NCBI RefSeq assembly: GCF_013372285.1 | Contig: NZ_CP054301.1 | Location: forward strand, 310,001 to 374,000 | Length of the DNA stretch: 64,000 bases | Direction: 5' to 3' | Source: Marinomonas primoryensis | GTDB lineage: Bacteria > Pseudomonadota > Gammaproteobacteria > Pseudomonadales > Marinomonadaceae | Translations under genes and position numbers: made by a program | The notes under the pieces: generated by a model | Told to the model about the DNA's origin: nothing | What the model saw: the letters and a program-made list of their open reading frames with translations, nothing else | The model's database searches: none | Part shown: positions 16,517 to 24,712 of the stretch, piece by piece | Position numbering within the stretch: the first letter of the stretch is position 1 | Layout of the letters: each line of letters opens with the position of its first letter

Positions 16517-17464
16517 ATGTTTTCACGTCGTACATTAATAGGCCTTGTCAGTGCTGTATCCATTATAGCGACATCATCAATGGTAAAAGCGGATGATCAG
16601 TTATATATCCCATTAGTTTCAAAGGGTTTCCAGCATCAATTTTGGCAGGCTGTTAAGCAAGGTGCTGACCAAGCTGCAAAAGAGTTTGATGTTCGAGTCA
16701 CATTCGAAGGGCCAGATACAGAAGCGCAGGTGGATCGTCAGATCGACATGTTAGCGGCTGCATTAGCCAATAAACCGGATGCCATTGGCTTTGCGGCGCT
16801 AGACAGCCAAGCCGCTATTCCTTTATTGCGTAAAGCACACAAAGCAGGCATCCCTATTGTCGCTTTTGACAGTGGTGTTGCTAGTGATATTCCACTCACA
16901 ACAGCCACTACGGATAACGTCGCCGCCTCTGCTTTAGCCGCAGATAAAATGGCTGAACTTATTGGTAAGAAAGGCCAAGTTGCTGTAGTAGCTCATAGCC
17001 AAACGGGTACCACTGGTATTGATCGACGCGATGGTTTTCTTAATCGCATGAAACAAGCCTATCCGAATATAGAGGTTGTGACCGTTCAATACGGTGATGG
17101 TGATCAACTGAAATCTACCGAAGTGGCTCGTGCCATCTTAACGTCGCACCCAAAATTAGTGGGTATGTTTGGTACCAATGAAGGTTCAGCAATTGGTGTG
17201 GTTAATGCGGTACGTGAATCCAAAGTGAAAGATCTAGTGGTGATTGGTTTTGATTCTGGTCAAGCGCAAATTGATGCGATTCGTAACGGTTTGATGGCAG
17301 GCGCCATTACTCAGAATCCTGTAGGGATTGGTTATGAAACGGTTAAAGCAGCGGTAATGGCGATTAAAGGTCAATCATTACCAAAAGTAATCGATACAGG
17401 CTTTTACTATTACACAGCTAAAAATATAGACGATCCAAAAATAGCCGCTGTTCTTTATAAATAA
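16517..17464 (+). CDS. Periplasmic sugar-binding protein (RbsB type)
   Basis: A 315-residue type I periplasmic binding protein with a signal peptide (basic start, hydrophobic core, cleavage near SSMVKA-DD). Ligand-site features of the family are visible: SKGFQHQFW, GFAALDSQAA, VAFDSGV and VIGFDSGQ. GGAG lies 8 bases before the ATG at 16517, so the in-frame start at 16487 is rejected. It delivers the sugar to the RbsA/RbsC-like pair upstream. The gene order ATPase-permease-binding protein is the reverse of some related operons. Confidence 0.93.
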   Translation: MFSRRTLIGLVSAVSIIATSSMVKADDQLYIPLVSKGFQHQFWQAVKQGADQAAKEFDVRVTFEGPDTEAQVDRQIDMLAAALANKPDAIGFAALDSQAAIPLLRKAHKAGIPIVAFDSGVASDIPLTTATTDNVAASALAADKMAELIGKKGQVAVVAHSQTGTTGIDRRDGFLNRMKQAYPNIEVVTVQYGDGDQLKSTEVARAILTSHPKLVGMFGTNEGSAIGVVNAVRESKVKDLVVIGFDSGQAQIDAIRNGLMAGAITQNPVGIGYETVKAAVMAIKGQSLPKVIDTGFYYYTAKNIDDPKIAAVLYK

Positions 17465-17471
17465 CGTTTTC

Positions 17472-17508
17472 ATACCATGGGGGTATTCAATCGCCATGGT
17501 ATTTTTTT
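17472..17508 (+). terminator. Terminator or attenuator after the binding-protein gene
   Basis: A perfect 9-bp stem (ATACCATGG 17472-17480, CCATGGTAT 17494-17502) is followed by seven Ts. It lies inside the gene cluster, 18 bases before the FAH gene, so it probably raises the binding-protein message over the downstream enzymes rather than ending the operon. Confidence 0.8.
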
Positions 17509-17525
17509 ATCGGTAGGAGTGAATA

Positions 17526-18380
17526 ATGAAATTAGTACGTTTTGGACCAGCAGGAAAAGAAAAGCCTGGTGTTATTGATGAAAAAGGCCAAGTTCGAGAC
17601 TTATCATCGGTTATTCCAGACCTTTCAGATGAGCACTTGAGCGCAAAAACAATGGCGAAATTACATTCATTGGATGTGAGTAGCTTGCCGATTGTAGATG
17701 GCATTCCTCAAGAAACGCTACGTCTGGGAGCCTGTGTTACCAAAGTTGGTAAGTTTATCTGCATTGGTTTGAACTATGCCGATCACGCGGCAGAATCTGG
17801 TATGCCTGTACCGGCAGAACCCGTTATTTTCAGTAAATGGACATCGGCGATTGTTGGGCCTAATGATGATGTGAAAATTCCAAAAGGTTCAGAAAAAACC
17901 GATTGGGAAGTTGAATTAGGTGTGGTTATTGGTGAAGGCGGAAGTGACATTGCTGAAACCGATGCGATGAAACACGTGGCTGGGTTTTGTGTCATTAACG
18001 ATGTATCGGAACGCGCTTTTCAACTTGAAGGCACAGGGACATGGGATAAAGGCAAAGGCTGCGATACGTTTGGCCCAACAGGTCCTTGGTTAGTCACACC
18101 TGACGAAGTGGGTGATTTTAATGACTTGGGTATTTGGTTGGAAGTCGACGGGAAACGTTATCAAAATGGTTCAACGTCTACCATGGTGTTTACCGTTCCT
18201 TTCCTGATTGCTTATTGCAGTCGCTACATGAGCTTGCAACCAGGTGACATTATTTCAACCGGTACGCCTCCTGGTGTTGGATTAGGCTTTAAGCCACCCA
18301 TTTATTTAAAAGGTGGCGAAGAAATGAAACTCGGCATAGATAAGCTAGGTGTGCAATGTCAAAAGGTCGTTAAGGCTTGA
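17526..18380 (+). CDS. Fumarylacetoacetase-family hydrolase, probable 2,4-diketo-3-deoxy-L-fuconate hydrolase
   Basis: A 284-residue FAH-family enzyme with the usual small N-terminal domain and C-terminal beta-roll. Metal ligands are seen in TDWEVELGVVIG (two acidic residues) and the DVSERAFQ segment; FICIGLNYADHAAE and STGTPPGVGLG are family landmarks. In the L-fucose route this hydrolase splits the diketo acid into pyruvate and lactate. The tightly matching operon supports this over catechol meta-cleavage or generic acylpyruvase roles. A good GGAG site precedes the ATG. Confidence 0.88.
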   Translation: MKLVRFGPAGKEKPGVIDEKGQVRDLSSVIPDLSDEHLSAKTMAKLHSLDVSSLPIVDGIPQETLRLGACVTKVGKFICIGLNYADHAAESGMPVPAEPVIFSKWTSAIVGPNDDVKIPKGSEKTDWEVELGVVIGEGGSDIAETDAMKHVAGFCVINDVSERAFQLEGTGTWDKGKGCDTFGPTGPWLVTPDEVGDFNDLGIWLEVDGKRYQNGSTSTMVFTVPFLIAYCSRYMSLQPGDIISTGTPPGVGLGFKPPIYLKGGEEMKLGIDKLGVQCQKVVKA

Positions 18381-18478
18381 TTCAATAACGAGCCATATTT
18401 ATATCTGAATTTAGGTGTGATTAACCCAACTTTTTTTGAACGTTTGTACTTAAGAAGTTGTGACTCAGAGAGTGGACA

Positions 18479-19468
18479 ATGAAAACAAGAATAATAGACA
18501 GCAGTGGTTCTAGAATAACGGAACTTGGTTTTGGTAGTGCCGGAGCAGGCAATTTATTTCGTCCTGTACCTTATGAAGACATTACTAAAGCCATCAATAA
18601 AGCTCACTCTCTTGGTATTCAGTATTTCGATACCGCTCCTCACTATGGTGCTGGCCTTGCTGAACGTCGGTTAGGCGTCGCCTTACATGATCTACCACGC
18701 GCGTATATATTTTTATCAACGAAAGTAGGGCGAGTGTTACACGCCGACAAAAACAGCGTAAAAAAGGACGCTGACTGCTATGTGCAAGCCAGTCCTTTTG
18801 ACCGTGAATACGATTACACTTATGACGGCATCATGCGTTCATTTGAAGATTCGTTACAACGTTTAGGTGTGAGCCAAATAGACATGCTTTTGATGCATGA
18901 TATTGGCGAGTTAACCCACAAAGAAAAGAACCGAGTTTACTTTCAGCAAGCGGTTGAAGGTGGTTTCAAAGCCATGACAGAGCTACGTGAACAAGGTGTA
19001 GTACGCAATATTGGTTTAGGTGTGAACGAGTGGAAAATATGCGACCAAGCGATGGAACACGCGCAGTTTGACTGCTTTATGGTGGCGAATTGCTTCACCC
19101 TATTAAACAACGATATTACGCAGACGTTCACCGATAAGTGCCGTAAGAATCAGGTATCTCTCATTGCGGCAGCCCCTTTTAACTCCGGTATTCTAGCAAA
19201 AGGCTCTAAAGGGTTAGGGCATTATTTTTATGGTGAAGCGCCACAAGATATTGTGGAAAAAGTGATTGCTATAGAAAGTGTTTGTGAAGAATTTGACGTA
19301 TCACTTCAAGCCGCCGCCATCCAATATGCACTGCGTTATGATTGCGTTAAGTCCATTCTAATAGGCATGACAAATGACGTTCGTGTCGCACAAAATGTAG
19401 CTTGGTACGAAGAAGATATACCGGAAGCGTTTTGGCAAGCGTTGGCTCCTGTTATCTACTCAAAATAG
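18479..19468 (+). CDS. Aldo/keto reductase, candidate L-fucose 1-dehydrogenase
   Basis: A 329-residue AKR of the D-threo-aldose/L-fucose or pyridoxal dehydrogenase branch. The first strand LGFGSAGAGNLF, the active-site Asp-Tyr in YFDTAPHYGAG, the Lys in FLSTKVGR and the His in LLMHDIG form the catalytic tetrad. Oxidation of L-fucose to L-fuconolactone is the one step not covered by the other genes, so this enzyme is the natural candidate. It lies about 100 bases after the FAH gene, before a strong terminator. Confidence 0.85.
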   Translation: MKTRIIDSSGSRITELGFGSAGAGNLFRPVPYEDITKAINKAHSLGIQYFDTAPHYGAGLAERRLGVALHDLPRAYIFLSTKVGRVLHADKNSVKKDADCYVQASPFDREYDYTYDGIMRSFEDSLQRLGVSQIDMLLMHDIGELTHKEKNRVYFQQAVEGGFKAMTELREQGVVRNIGLGVNEWKICDQAMEHAQFDCFMVANCFTLLNNDITQTFTDKCRKNQVSLIAAAPFNSGILAKGSKGLGHYFYGEAPQDIVEKVIAIESVCEEFDVSLQAAAIQYALRYDCVKSILIGMTNDVRVAQNVAWYEEDIPEAFWQALAPVIYSK

Positions 19469-19498
19469 CGTCCTCAATCCTGTTGTAGGACGCTTTAT
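19467..19498 (+). terminator. Terminator at the end of the sugar operon
   Basis: A perfect 8-bp stem (AGCGTCCT 19467-19474, AGGACGCT 19487-19494) overlaps the stop codon of the aldo/keto reductase and is followed by a short T-rich run. Confidence 0.6.
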
Positions 19499-19555
19499 GG
19501 ACCTTATCTACTCATAGTCGTTTCTTTTGATTCACCTTTAGAGAGAAACGACGTC

Positions 19556-20572
19556 ATGAAACAATTTACTTATTTCATCTTATTATTCGCTTGCTGGGCT
19601 TCGAATGCTTCGGCTTATTCTGTGGGTTTTGACCAAACTATCTTATACACCGACAGCGACCGACCGTTAAAAACCAGCATTTGGTACCCGTCTCAAACCT
19701 CGTTTCCAACAGAGCGAGTGGCGGATAATCCTGCTTTTTTAGGAACCGATGTGGTGCGAATCGGTACACCGTTAGCGGGAACGTTTCCACTGGTGGTTAT
19801 TTCTCATGGTTATCGAGGTAACTGGCGCAATCAAAACTGGTTGGCCACTCGATTGGCTCAAGATGGCTATATTGTCGCGTCGCTGGATCACCCCGGTACG
19901 ACGAGCTTTGATCATACTCCTGCCATTGCCGCTCAATGGTGGCAACGACCAATGGATATAACTCGCCTCATCGATTGGTTGTTAAAAGAGTCGAACATGG
20001 CGCCACTGATTAATGAAACGAACATTACTGGTGTTGGTCATTCATTGGGCGGTTGGACTGTAATGGCATTGGCGGGTGCAGAGTTTGACCGAGACCAGTT
20101 AAAGCAAGAATGCATTCTCAAAAACAATCCTCGTGTGTGTGGTTTGATGCCAGAGTTGGGTTTGGATCAAGAACAGAAAGGCGAGCCAACAAGCAGTGTA
20201 AAAGATGAGCGAATCAAACGCGTTGTATCATTGGACTTGGGTTTGGCGCGTAGCTTTTCTCGACAGAGTTTGCAAAACCTGACCACGCCAACGTTAATCC
20301 TCGCAGCGGGAGTGGACATTGGTGATTTACCTCAAGCCGAAGAATCCGGTTTTCTTGCTCAATACATTCCTCAGGAAAAACGAGATTACATAATTTATTC
20401 AGACGCTGCGCATTTCAGCTTTATGCAACTTTGTAAACCGGGTGCGATCGCGATGATCGAAGAGGAAGAGCCTGGCGATGGCGTTGTTTGCCAAGACGGC
20501 GACGGTCGTTCGCGGGAAGCGCTGCATCAGGCCATGTACCAAGACATCACACGATTTATCCAAACGCCTTAA
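19556..20572 (+). CDS. Exported alpha/beta hydrolase (dienelactone hydrolase/PAF-acetylhydrolase-like)
   Basis: A 338-residue protein with a signal peptide (MKQFTYFILLFACWASNASA, cleavage after ASA). The mature part is an alpha/beta hydrolase: an oxyanion-type LVVISHGYRGN, the nucleophile elbow GVGHSLGG, and a C-terminal SDAAHFSFM that supplies the His. Cysteines near residues 190 and 303 could form disulfides in the periplasm. Close relatives are annotated as predicted dienelactone hydrolases; substrate unknown. GAGAGAAACG precedes the ATG. Converges with the AraC gene, 23 bases apart. Confidence 0.85.
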   Translation: MKQFTYFILLFACWASNASAYSVGFDQTILYTDSDRPLKTSIWYPSQTSFPTERVADNPAFLGTDVVRIGTPLAGTFPLVVISHGYRGNWRNQNWLATRLAQDGYIVASLDHPGTTSFDHTPAIAAQWWQRPMDITRLIDWLLKESNMAPLINETNITGVGHSLGGWTVMALAGAEFDRDQLKQECILKNNPRVCGLMPELGLDQEQKGEPTSSVKDERIKRVVSLDLGLARSFSRQSLQNLTTPTLILAAGVDIGDLPQAEESGFLAQYIPQEKRDYIIYSDAAHFSFMQLCKPGAIAMIEEEEPGDGVVCQDGDGRSREALHQAMYQDITRFIQTP

Positions 20573-20595
20573 CGTCATCGTTGGCATAGCGTGCT

Positions 20596-21639
20596 TTATG
20601 CATTAGAGCGTCGAAATGCGCTCGGGGTTTGTTGTGTGACTCGGTTGAATTCACGGTTGAAGTTGGACTTAGTCTGAAACCCTGAATCTAGGTAGATTTG
20701 CGTGATGTTCTTATCGCTGCTGGTCAGCAGTGTTTTCGCTCGTTCAATGCGGTATTCATTCACCACTTGCGAGACATTTCTCCCATAGACTTGGTTAATG
20801 GCGGCGGATATCTGACGAGCCGGAATGCAGGCTTTTCGAGCGAGTCTGTCTAAGGTCAAATCTGGATCAAGAAAAACTTCTTTCGTCGTCAGCAATACGT
20901 CTATTTTATGGACGATGTCTTTCACTTCATCGTCCGTAAGCTGGTGGTTAGGCTTGTCTTTTGGTGCGGTGACAAAAGATTCATTGCCATCTTGATAGGA
21001 CGTTTCATTAATACTTGGCGCAATGCTCGAGCTGATCATAATCACCGCGATGGCGAGCACGGGTAACAGCACGGCATGACCAATGGCTAGGATAATCAGC
21101 ACGTGTTCGCCAGAAAAAAGTGAAAAATCGACCGCTAATGCACCATCAATCATCGCAGACATTAATAGCATGGCACCCGCGAGCCGTTCCGCTTTGAGTG
21201 CTTTGTCTATATCTGATAAGCGGACTTGCTCGGGGATGCGTGAGGCTTTGAACGACGCATGAATCAGCGCGCTACCGTAACCCACATATAGCAGCGTCAA
21301 GACAGGGTCTAGAGGTGGTCGCCAGAAGGGATAAGTAAAAGAGCATAAAATGACAAAAATAGGTGGCAATAAATGCCAAAAACGAAACGCATGGCGTTTG
21401 TGAGCACTTGAAAAACAGTACCAAGCCGTCGCAGGAATACAGGCTGCCAAGATAGGTTGCAGTAAACGAAATAACGAGTAATCAAACGTCCAGCGTAGTC
21501 CTACTACCGTTGTTGTTAGTGCACACAAAGCGACAAAAGCAAACGCTGACTGAGTGTTTTCTTCACGACGAATAAACAACAAAGCCGCCAATATAGACAA
21601 CAGTAGGGCAACCACAAAAGGCAATGGAATGGCGATCAT
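20596..21639 (-). CDS. AraC-family regulator with an N-terminal membrane domain
   Basis: A 347-residue protein with about six or seven transmembrane helices in residues 1-200 and a C-terminal AraC-type double HTH (about 245-345; LDRLARKACIPARQISAAIN and IYLDSGFQTKSNFNREF). It is a one-component membrane-bound regulator, like other 7TM-AraC proteins. The signal and targets are unknown; the convergent hydrolase is not in its transcription unit, and the DUF805 gene is divergent from it. Confidence 0.87.
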   Translation of the reverse strand: MIAIPLPFVVALLLSILAALLFIRREENTQSAFAFVALCALTTTVVGLRWTFDYSLFRLLQPILAACIPATAWYCFSSAHKRHAFRFWHLLPPIFVILCSFTYPFWRPPLDPVLTLLYVGYGSALIHASFKASRIPEQVRLSDIDKALKAERLAGAMLLMSAMIDGALAVDFSLFSGEHVLIILAIGHAVLLPVLAIAVIMISSSIAPSINETSYQDGNESFVTAPKDKPNHQLTDDEVKDIVHKIDVLLTTKEVFLDPDLTLDRLARKACIPARQISAAINQVYGRNVSQVVNEYRIERAKTLLTSSDKNITQIYLDSGFQTKSNFNREFNRVTQQTPSAFRRSNA

Positions 21640-21802
21640 TTTGGCTCAGCTTAGATTATTAATGTTTGTTTCTACAGATCATCCTAGTCGACATTATGTC
21701 CTAGAAAGCCATCAAGGACGTCCTCGAACCTGATTGAGGACGCAAGTTTCTTGGTGGAAACGTACTTTTAAGTCTTCAAATATCTCTTATTAGGAGAAAA
21801 GT

Positions 21803-22156
21803 ATGAACTGGTATTTTGACGGGTGGAAGCGATATGCGCAATTTTCAGGAACCGCCTCACGGGAAGCGTTTTGGGTGTTTTCCTTGGTGAATGTTTTGAT
21901 CTCAATGCTGTTTGTCGTGTTGGAGGTGTTTTTTCAAGCGACATGGAAAATGGATGCGCTTTATAGTCTGCTGGTTTTTTTGCCGATGCTGTCTTTAACT
22001 GTTCGCAGATTGCACGATACCAACCGCTCTGCTTGGTGGTTGTGGGTAGTCTTGGTTCCTGCAATCGGTATGGTGATTCTGCTTATTATATTGGCATTAC
22101 CGAGCGACAGTGGAGATCAAACATTCGATTATCCACAAGTTGGCGGAACATCATGA
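21803..22156 (+). CDS. DUF805 inner-membrane protein
   Basis: A 117-residue DUF805 (YhaH-like) protein. The conserved start MNWYFDGWKRYAQFSGTASR (R-E-FW follows) and the central RRLHDTNRSAWW motif are typical, with about four hydrophobic helices. Function is not established for the family. AGGAG lies 8 bases before the ATG. Its stop overlaps the start of the next gene (ATGA). Confidence 0.9.
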   Translation: MNWYFDGWKRYAQFSGTASREAFWVFSLVNVLISMLFVVLEVFFQATWKMDALYSLLVFLPMLSLTVRRLHDTNRSAWWLWVVLVPAIGMVILLIILALPSDSGDQTFDYPQVGGTS

Positions 22157-22740
22157 AAATCATCAATAAGATAAAGGCTGTTAATAACTACCCCCACTTA
22201 TCCACCAAGTTATGCTCATTTTGGCTATTTTTGTCGCTCTTTTCTGCTGAAACAATGGCTTTAGACATAAGCGCTCCTTCTGAAATCAAAGCCGTGGTGT
22301 ATATCGCGTCACCAAAAGTCGGAACACTATTGCAACTGCGTGGCATCGCTGGAAAAGGCGTGCTTGTTTTTAGAGAGGAGTCTGTTAGACGAGCAATCGT
22401 CCAGCAGCAAGGCAATACACATTGTATTTCTGCACCGATTCGGTTTGCTGCGGGTGACTTTGGCGGCTCGGCCATTGGCATTCAGTCAATCAACAGCATT
22501 CGGTTATTGATTTACTCCGACAAAGTAGCGAACAAACTCATCGCAGGGGAAGAAATCGTGAGTGAAGACTACGATATTACCGATCAAAGCGACGCCAGAT
22601 TGGGTGATATTAAAATCGAATCTGGTTTAACGCTGAGCTACGGTTTTGTACTCAACCCTGGCGAATGGTCTTGGTCGTCGGTATTTGGGCTGGATCAAAA
22701 AAATGTGGATTGTGAGCCGTCGTTTATGTCACCGTGGTGA
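22153..22740 (+). CDS. Exported hypothetical protein coupled to the DUF805 gene
   Basis: A 195-residue protein I do not recognise. It has a basic N-terminus, a hydrophobic segment (FWLFLSLFSA) and a likely cleavage near ETMA-LD, followed by a soluble beta-rich domain. The ATG at 22153 overlaps the DUF805 stop by 4 bases; the longer frame from 22033 runs through DUF805 and is rejected. The last residues lie antisense to a GGDEF remnant, so its 3' end may have been set by a deletion junction. Confidence 0.6.
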   Translation: MKIINKIKAVNNYPHLSTKLCSFWLFLSLFSAETMALDISAPSEIKAVVYIASPKVGTLLQLRGIAGKGVLVFREESVRRAIVQQQGNTHCISAPIRFAAGDFGGSAIGIQSINSIRLLIYSDKVANKLIAGEEIVSEDYDITDQSDARLGDIKIESGLTLSYGFVLNPGEWSWSSVFGLDQKNVDCEPSFMSPW

Positions 22741-22810
22741 TGCAATTACGGCCATTTTCCTTTGAACGGTAGAGCGCTTCATCAGCACGAGTCATCAGCT
22801 GGTTTTCCGC
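22724..22810 (-). pseudogene. C-terminal remnant of a GGDEF (diguanylate cyclase) gene
   Basis: On the minus strand from about 22807 down to a stop at 22724 the frame encodes ENQLMTRADEALYRSKENG followed by RNCI, the unmistakable end of a GGDEF domain (RADxALYxxKxxGRN). A stop codon two codons upstream, and the VOC gene beyond, show that the rest of the gene is gone. It overlaps the end of the preceding plus-strand gene. Confidence 0.8.
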
Positions 22811-22921
22811 TATTCATTTTTTTCTTATTGCCTCATTGATACGCACTGTCATCACATTCCCTATGAACTGGGTTATGCTAATCGAAGCATCTTTTTATTA
22901 GGATACATGACAGGAAGAACT

Positions 22922-23317
22922 ATGTTTTCACACATCTATTACGGCGTTAGTAACTTTGAACTCGCTTATAATTTTTATAGCAAGCTAATGGCTTGCTTAG
23001 ACATCCAAGAGCGATTTTATGACCGAGACAAACCGTGGGCGGGTTGGAACAGCGATAGCGCCGATGGTCGCCCTTTATTCGTTATCAGCAAACCATTCAA
23101 TGGCCAACTGCATCACGCGGGCAACGGCCAAATGATCGCTTTCACCGCAAAAAATCGAGCCACCGTCAACGCCGCTTATGATTTAGCCATAGCAAACGGC
23201 GCGACCTGCGAAGGCCAACCGGGGCTGCGCAATGAATATCACCAAAGTTATTACGGGACGTATTTCAGAGATGTCGACGGCAATAAGGTTTGTGTTGTGT
23301 GTCATGAGGTTGAGTGA
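22922..23317 (+). CDS. VOC superfamily (glyoxalase-like) protein
   Basis: A 131-residue vicinal-oxygen-chelate fold protein made of two beta-alpha-beta3 modules (SHIYYGVSNFELAYNFYSKL and, later, GTYFRDVDGNKVCVVCH). The His near the start and the late acidic residue fit a metal site. The usual roles are glyoxalase, dioxygenase or fosfomycin-type resistance; none can be chosen here. GGAAG precedes the ATG at 22922. Its stop overlaps the next start. Confidence 0.85.
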   Translation: MFSHIYYGVSNFELAYNFYSKLMACLDIQERFYDRDKPWAGWNSDSADGRPLFVISKPFNGQLHHAGNGQMIAFTAKNRATVNAAYDLAIANGATCEGQPGLRNEYHQSYYGTYFRDVDGNKVCVVCHEVE

Positions 23318-23703
23318 TGAAAATGATGTTCAATAAGCTCAAAAAACAAGCCAAAGAGATGAAGCGCCATACATTGACGGTGTATTTTTCCATCCAAAAT
23401 CCTGACATGCCGTGGTTCGCAAAACTGCTGGCCATGCTGGTAGTGGCTTATGCACTTAGCCCGATTGACTTGATTCCTGACTTTATTCCCGTTATCGGTT
23501 ACTTGGATGATTTAATCATTGTTCCGATTGGGTTGGCACTGGTTATACGACTCACACCACAACATGTGATCCGCGCCGCAAAGTTGAAAGCAGAGAGCGC
23601 CGCCGAAAAACCAGTGAACTACTACACTGCCGCTGTATTTATCCTCATCTGGCTGCTTTTGTTCGGTTACGCCATACACTATGGTTACCAATTTCTTAAC
23701 TAG
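23317..23703 (+). CDS. DUF1232 (YkvA-like) membrane protein
   Basis: A 128-residue DUF1232 protein. The diagnostic segment YALSPIDLIPDFIPVIGYLD follows a first hydrophobic stretch, and a C-terminal helix (VFILIWLLLFGYAIHYGY) anchors it in the membrane. Function unknown in the family. The ATG at 23317 overlaps the stop of the VOC gene (GTGATG junction), so the two are translationally coupled. Confidence 0.88.
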   Translation: MKMMFNKLKKQAKEMKRHTLTVYFSIQNPDMPWFAKLLAMLVVAYALSPIDLIPDFIPVIGYLDDLIIVPIGLALVIRLTPQHVIRAAKLKAESAAEKPVNYYTAAVFILIWLLLFGYAIHYGYQFLN

Positions 23704-23804
23704 TAAATACCTAGCACTGTCTCGGCAAAAGCCATAATCTAAGTTGGCAGCTCAACGATAATCAATTACCGTAGAGCAAAATATCCCCGAATTGAGGTTT
23801 ATAC

Positions 23805-24623
23805 GTGGCGACAAAGCAGGATGTGCTATCCCTGATCGAGAAGACTTATCCAACGCTCTCTCCTTCGGCGCGATCAATAGCGAATTATTTACAACAAAAC
23901 CCCTTGGCGATTGTGAGTCAAACGTCGGCCGAAATTGCGGACAACACCAATACGTCAAAAGCCACCGTGAGTCGTTTTTTTCGCCAGCTTGGTTATGATT
24001 CGCAACAAGGTGCCAAACAAGCTCAATTAGCATTGCGCGAAAGCGGCGTTCCTATTTTCACCCAAGGTTCGTCTTTGGATCAAACTGCGCAGGAGCTAAA
24101 AAACCTATCGCTTACCTTTGAAGGCTTGCGACCAGAGACCCTTAACGAGATCAGTGAGCGCCTAGCCAAAGCAAGCCGAGTGACCTTGATAGGTTTTCGT
24201 AATGCTTATCCGTTGGCGTTGCATTTTCGTCAGCAGTTGCAACAAGTGCGTCATTCCGTTCGCTTGTTACCGCAACCGGGTCAAACCTTGGGGGAAGACC
24301 TACACGACATTCTCGACGATGAAGTGATTGTCTTGCTGGGCTTTAGGCGTCGAACACGTCAGTTCAAGCAAATCGTTGAAGCTTTGCAAGGTCGAACTAC
24401 AGTCTTGATCACAGACCCAACGGGTCAGGTGTATAACCAACAAGTGTCCCATGTGCTGCTTTGCCACCTCGGAAATGAAAGCCCATTCGACAGCTATGCC
24501 GCACCGATGAGCCTAATTTCTATGTTGTGTAATCGAGTATTCGGTTTTCTGGGCGATGCGGCCAGTCGCCAGACGCAGGCGATTTCGTCATTGTATGAAG
24601 ATTTAGATGAATTAGAGCCTTAG
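23805..24623 (+). CDS. RpiR/MurR-family regulator with SIS domain, HpxU-like
   Basis: A 272-residue regulator with an N-terminal HTH_6 (TSAEIADNTNTSKATVSRFF) and a C-terminal SIS phosphosugar-type domain (about 115-240; VTLIGFRNAYPLALHFR). RpiR regulators of the HpxU type accompany hpxW/hpxY ureide genes, and that operon starts 3.6 kb downstream with a TGAAAC-N4-GTTTCA dyad in its promoter. The start is a GTG preceded by GAGG. The KAP NTPase gene now separates it from its probable targets. Confidence 0.85.
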   Translation: MATKQDVLSLIEKTYPTLSPSARSIANYLQQNPLAIVSQTSAEIADNTNTSKATVSRFFRQLGYDSQQGAKQAQLALRESGVPIFTQGSSLDQTAQELKNLSLTFEGLRPETLNEISERLAKASRVTLIGFRNAYPLALHFRQQLQQVRHSVRLLPQPGQTLGEDLHDILDDEVIVLLGFRRRTRQFKQIVEALQGRTTVLITDPTGQVYNQQVSHVLLCHLGNESPFDSYAAPMSLISMLCNRVFGFLGDAASRQTQAISSLYEDLDELEP

Positions 24624-24712
24624 TTTTACAGAAAATAATCTTAGTAATCGAAAGAAAATTCACCTACATTTAGAGTAGAAAATATTGATTGCATAATAAG
24701 GAATATAATTCT

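Noticed and set aside
21768..22064. 98-codon minus-strand open frame
   Set aside because: It lies antisense to the DUF805 gene, which has clear family motifs and a good ribosome site.
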